Assembly (NCBI RefSeq): GCF_007097245.1
Contig: NZ_VJZT01000004.1
Span: 62,001 to 126,000 of the forward strand
Reading direction: 5' to 3'
DNA: 64,000 nucleotides
From: Flavobacterium restrictum
GTDB taxonomy: Bacteria; Bacteroidota; Bacteroidia; Flavobacteriales; Flavobacteriaceae
The stretch's first letter is position 1, and each line of letters opens with the position of its first letter. The notes below the pieces were generated by a model, which was given only the letters and a program-made list of their open reading frames with translations, had not been told where the DNA came from and made no database searches. Below, piece after piece: positions 62,402 to 64,000 of this stretch. Position numbers and translations under genes: made by a program.

Positions 62402-62695
62402 CTAAATAGTGTTAGCGTTAATTTTGTCATATTCGGCGTGAGTTCCAATAAACCGAATCCAAACCATTTCATATTCATAGTTTATTTTTACAATTAACCT
62501 GTAATTATTCCCTTTTATATTAAAAACTGCTCGATTATCATTCAAAATACTAGCACTTGGATATTCGTTTTTTATTTCGCTTGGATTTTTCCATTCAGCT
62601 TTGGAAGTTTCTCGAAACCAAGATTTCAATTGTTGTTCACAATCGGAATGCGCTTCCCAGAAGTCTCTCAAAATCTTTTTTGCAACTACTCTCAA
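62402..62695 (-). CDS. higB: HigB-type mRNA interferase toxin, locus 2
   Basis: A 97-residue HigB with the usual opening RVVAKKILRDFWEAHSDCEQQLKSWF and the core AVFNIKGNNYRLIVKINY...FIGTHAEYDKINANTI. The start is TTG at 62695; no ATG is available in frame, and the family N-terminus begins exactly here. A -7 box TATCTTTG (62717-62710) lies 15 bp upstream, so the leader is about ten bases at most. The SIR2-like gene ends 83 bp upstream on the same strand. Confidence 0.88.
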   Translation of the reverse strand: MRVVAKKILRDFWEAHSDCEQQLKSWFRETSKAEWKNPSEIKNEYPSASILNDNRAVFNIKGNNYRLIVKINYEYEMVWIRFIGTHAEYDKINANTI

Positions 62696-62709
62696 ACTTT
62701 ATTTTTTTA

Positions 62710-62717
62710 CAAAGATA
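62710..62717 (-). promoter_or_regulatory. -7 box of higBA locus 2
   Basis: TATCTTTG matches TAnnTTTG on the minus strand, 15 bp before the TTG start; supports a promoter separate from the SIR2-like gene. Confidence 0.5.
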
Positions 62718-62778
62718 GAATTAAATTACCAATTTGGGAACAAATGTTTTTATTATTTGCTTTTCAAAATTCCCGTAT

Positions 62779-63780
62779 TTATTCCAAGCTTACTTCTGTC
62801 TTTAAAATATCCTTAAAATCATTTTCCAATTCAGCAAAAGTTTCATAGTTACTTTTTAATGAGAAGGAAGATTCTCCCCACCAACCGGTTATATTCCTTT
62901 TATAATATTCTTCAACGCTTCTGCGCGGAAATTCAGAAATATAACTGTCAAAAAAAGAAGTGTGTAATTCTAAATGACCGTTTGAAATTTTAGAGAAATG
63001 CTCCCAAGAATCATATAATTCGTCTCTGTCTTCTTTTATATCAATAATTTCTACATTATCTAAATATCGAGTATTCGTACCATATCCTTTTTTTAATAAA
63101 TTTAATGCTCCTTCATCAGTTTTAGGAGCGCCATATCCAAAAATTGTAATAAGTAAAGATTGTTGTAGATAATCATGAATTTTATTCCATTGTTCAGAAA
63201 TAAAAATGTCTTTTGTGTAATCTTTATTTTTAATTGGATACAACAAAGGAATAAACTCAAATCTATTTCCACATATTTTACATTTAGAACGAATATGCCC
63301 ATATTGGTTATCTTTTCTGCATATTCCTGCATGAACATTTCCATGTAAAAAAATCAATTCAGGTAAATCTTTAGTTATTTTACTTACTCGGTGAAAAGCT
63401 TCAAGTAGCAACGGATCCCAATTGAATGATGCAATTGCATCTTTTCGCCTTAAACTTAAAACTAATAAATCATATATTGTTGGTTTGTCCGGTAATCGAA
63501 GTTGAGAGAAATGATTACGTATGGCAGTTTCTAGAGTTAACTTTATTTCAAGTGCATCTTCACGTTCATTAATTTCAGAATAAATATCTTCAAGGTTATT
63601 ACTTTTTGTTTTAAATTTAATTTTGTTGAGGCAATCATTTAATCCAAGTTCTGAAATAAAGTTATTCATTACGGAACTTTTTCGTCCGTTTTTATCTCCA
63701 TTTGGAATCGTTGCCATAGTTGCTCCTGCTCCTAATATTACCAAATGTGAACTGTTTTTTAATTTTTCTAATTTTTCCAA
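62779..63780 (-). CDS. SIR2-like NAD-binding protein
   Basis: A 333-residue protein with a SIR2-type core in its first 220 residues. The nucleotide loop is VILGAGATMATIPNG (GAGA at 17-20), SFNWDPLL (N120, D122) corresponds to the conserved Asn-Asp of sirtuins, and FLHGNVH carries the catalytic-type histidine (H146). C154, C167 and C170 (CKIC) may bind zinc, and IFGYGAPKTDEG closes the fold. The C-terminal 110 residues are not recognised. SIR2-like proteins of this kind are often NADases in anti-phage systems, but some have other roles. No second defence gene adjoins it except HigBA. Confidence 0.75.
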   Translation of the reverse strand: MEKLEKLKNSSHLVILGAGATMATIPNGDKNGRKSSVMNNFISELGLNDCLNKIKFKTKSNNLEDIYSEINEREDALEIKLTLETAIRNHFSQLRLPDKPTIYDLLVLSLRRKDAIASFNWDPLLLEAFHRVSKITKDLPELIFLHGNVHAGICRKDNQYGHIRSKCKICGNRFEFIPLLYPIKNKDYTKDIFISEQWNKIHDYLQQSLLITIFGYGAPKTDEGALNLLKKGYGTNTRYLDNVEIIDIKEDRDELYDSWEHFSKISNGHLELHTSFFDSYISEFPRRSVEEYYKRNITGWWGESSFSLKSNYETFAELENDFKDILKTEVSLE

Positions 63781-63901
63781 ATTATTTTAGATTTTCATAG
63801 AACAGGTTAATTTGCAATACGAATCAAATTATTCCCTATTATAATTCAACTTCAGTCAGCTATATTCCTCCCAAATATACACTTTTTCAACCACAAAAAA
63901 A

Positions 63902-63925
63902 AGCCTTTGAAATCTATCAAAGGCT
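63902..63925 (-). terminator. Terminator of a gene beyond the right edge
   Basis: AGCCTTTGA (63902-63910) pairs with TCAAAGGCT (63917-63925). The A-run on its left gives a T-run on the minus strand. Confidence 0.75.
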
Positions 63926-63947
63926 ATGTTTAATAGAAACTTACAAT

Positions 63948-64000
63948 TTAAATAAGTGCCAGTTGTAACTTTCTATGCAGTGAAGGACTTGTCATTTTAG
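63948..64000 (-). CDS. C-terminal end of an unidentified gene (cut by window edge)
   Basis: The minus-strand frame ending KMTSPSLHRKLQLALI then TAA at 63950-63948, 22 bp before the terminator. Only 17 codons are visible and I do not recognise the protein. The stop-then-terminator layout supports a real gene end. Confidence 0.45.
   Translation of the reverse strand, partial: KMTSPSLHRKLQLALI

Noticed and set aside
1..64000. rRNA, tRNA genes, insertion sequences, integrase or prophage
   Set aside because: No conserved rRNA stretches, cloverleaf patterns with CCA-type acceptor ends, transposase or integrase motifs were noticed by reading; a covariance search was not possible.

Overview
The window reads as chromosomal DNA of a Flavobacterium-like member of the Bacteroidota. 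The evidence is two SusC/SusD pairs, low GC, Bacteroidota-type promoters (-7 box TAnnTTTG), a Rho with a long disordered insertion next to a DUF4293 gene, a flavobacterial serC/acyl-CoA reductase/ferredoxin neighbourhood and many short dispersed repeats. No rRNA, tRNA, phage, transposase or CRISPR array was seen. The genes at both window edges are cut.

Layout. 1-9.0 kb: serC (cut), acyl-CoA reductase, ferredoxin, DUF2752, Smr protein, a duplicated lipoprotein, RarD-like exporter, cysteine desulfurase, cysteine synthase and a HigBA toxin-antitoxin pair. 9.2-19.1 kb: housekeeping genes (lpdA, ABC exporter, truA, phosphodiesterase, a NarL-type two-component pair, DUF4293, rho). 19.1-32.1 kb: an amino-sugar (chitin/GlcNAc) utilisation locus with an MFS sugar transporter, a LytTR/LytS pair, SusC/SusD, a NagB-deacetylase fusion and a GH20 hexosaminidase. 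A direct-repeat LytTR-type site lies before susC. 32.2-39.2 kb: nnrD and the threonine operon thrA-thrB-thrC, interrupted by a small unknown gene and a ParDE module. It is preceded by a previously unmarked leader peptide ORF with eight consecutive threonine codons. 39.6-44.2 kb: hutH and an ECF sigma/anti-sigma-like operon ending in GIN/DUF4097-like exported proteins. 44.3-49.2 kb: a 33-bp minisatellite and a second SusC/SusD pair. 49.7-62.0 kb: assimilatory nitrate locus (siroheme SUMT, rubredoxin/half-nitrite-reductase protein, NarB-FAD-BFD fusion, Crp/Fnr regulator, AlgE-like porin, nitrate ABC transporter). 62.0-63.8 kb: a second HigBA pair and a SIR2-like protein, an accessory patch with possible defence function.

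How it works together. The nitrate block would take nitrate across the outer membrane (porin) and inner membrane (NrtABC), reduce it with NarB using an internal FAD/[2Fe-2S] electron path, and supply siroheme for a nitrite reductase that is not in this window. TACGTA-type palindromes occur before several of these genes. The chito-oligosaccharide block would import sugars by SusCD, cleave them with GH20, move monomers by the MFS carrier and feed glycolysis through NagB. The strongest new observations are the threonine leader peptide, the ParDE module with its own operator inside thrABC, the 115-bp dispersed repeat family (four copies), the periodic TACGTA array, and the SIR2-like/HigBA patch.
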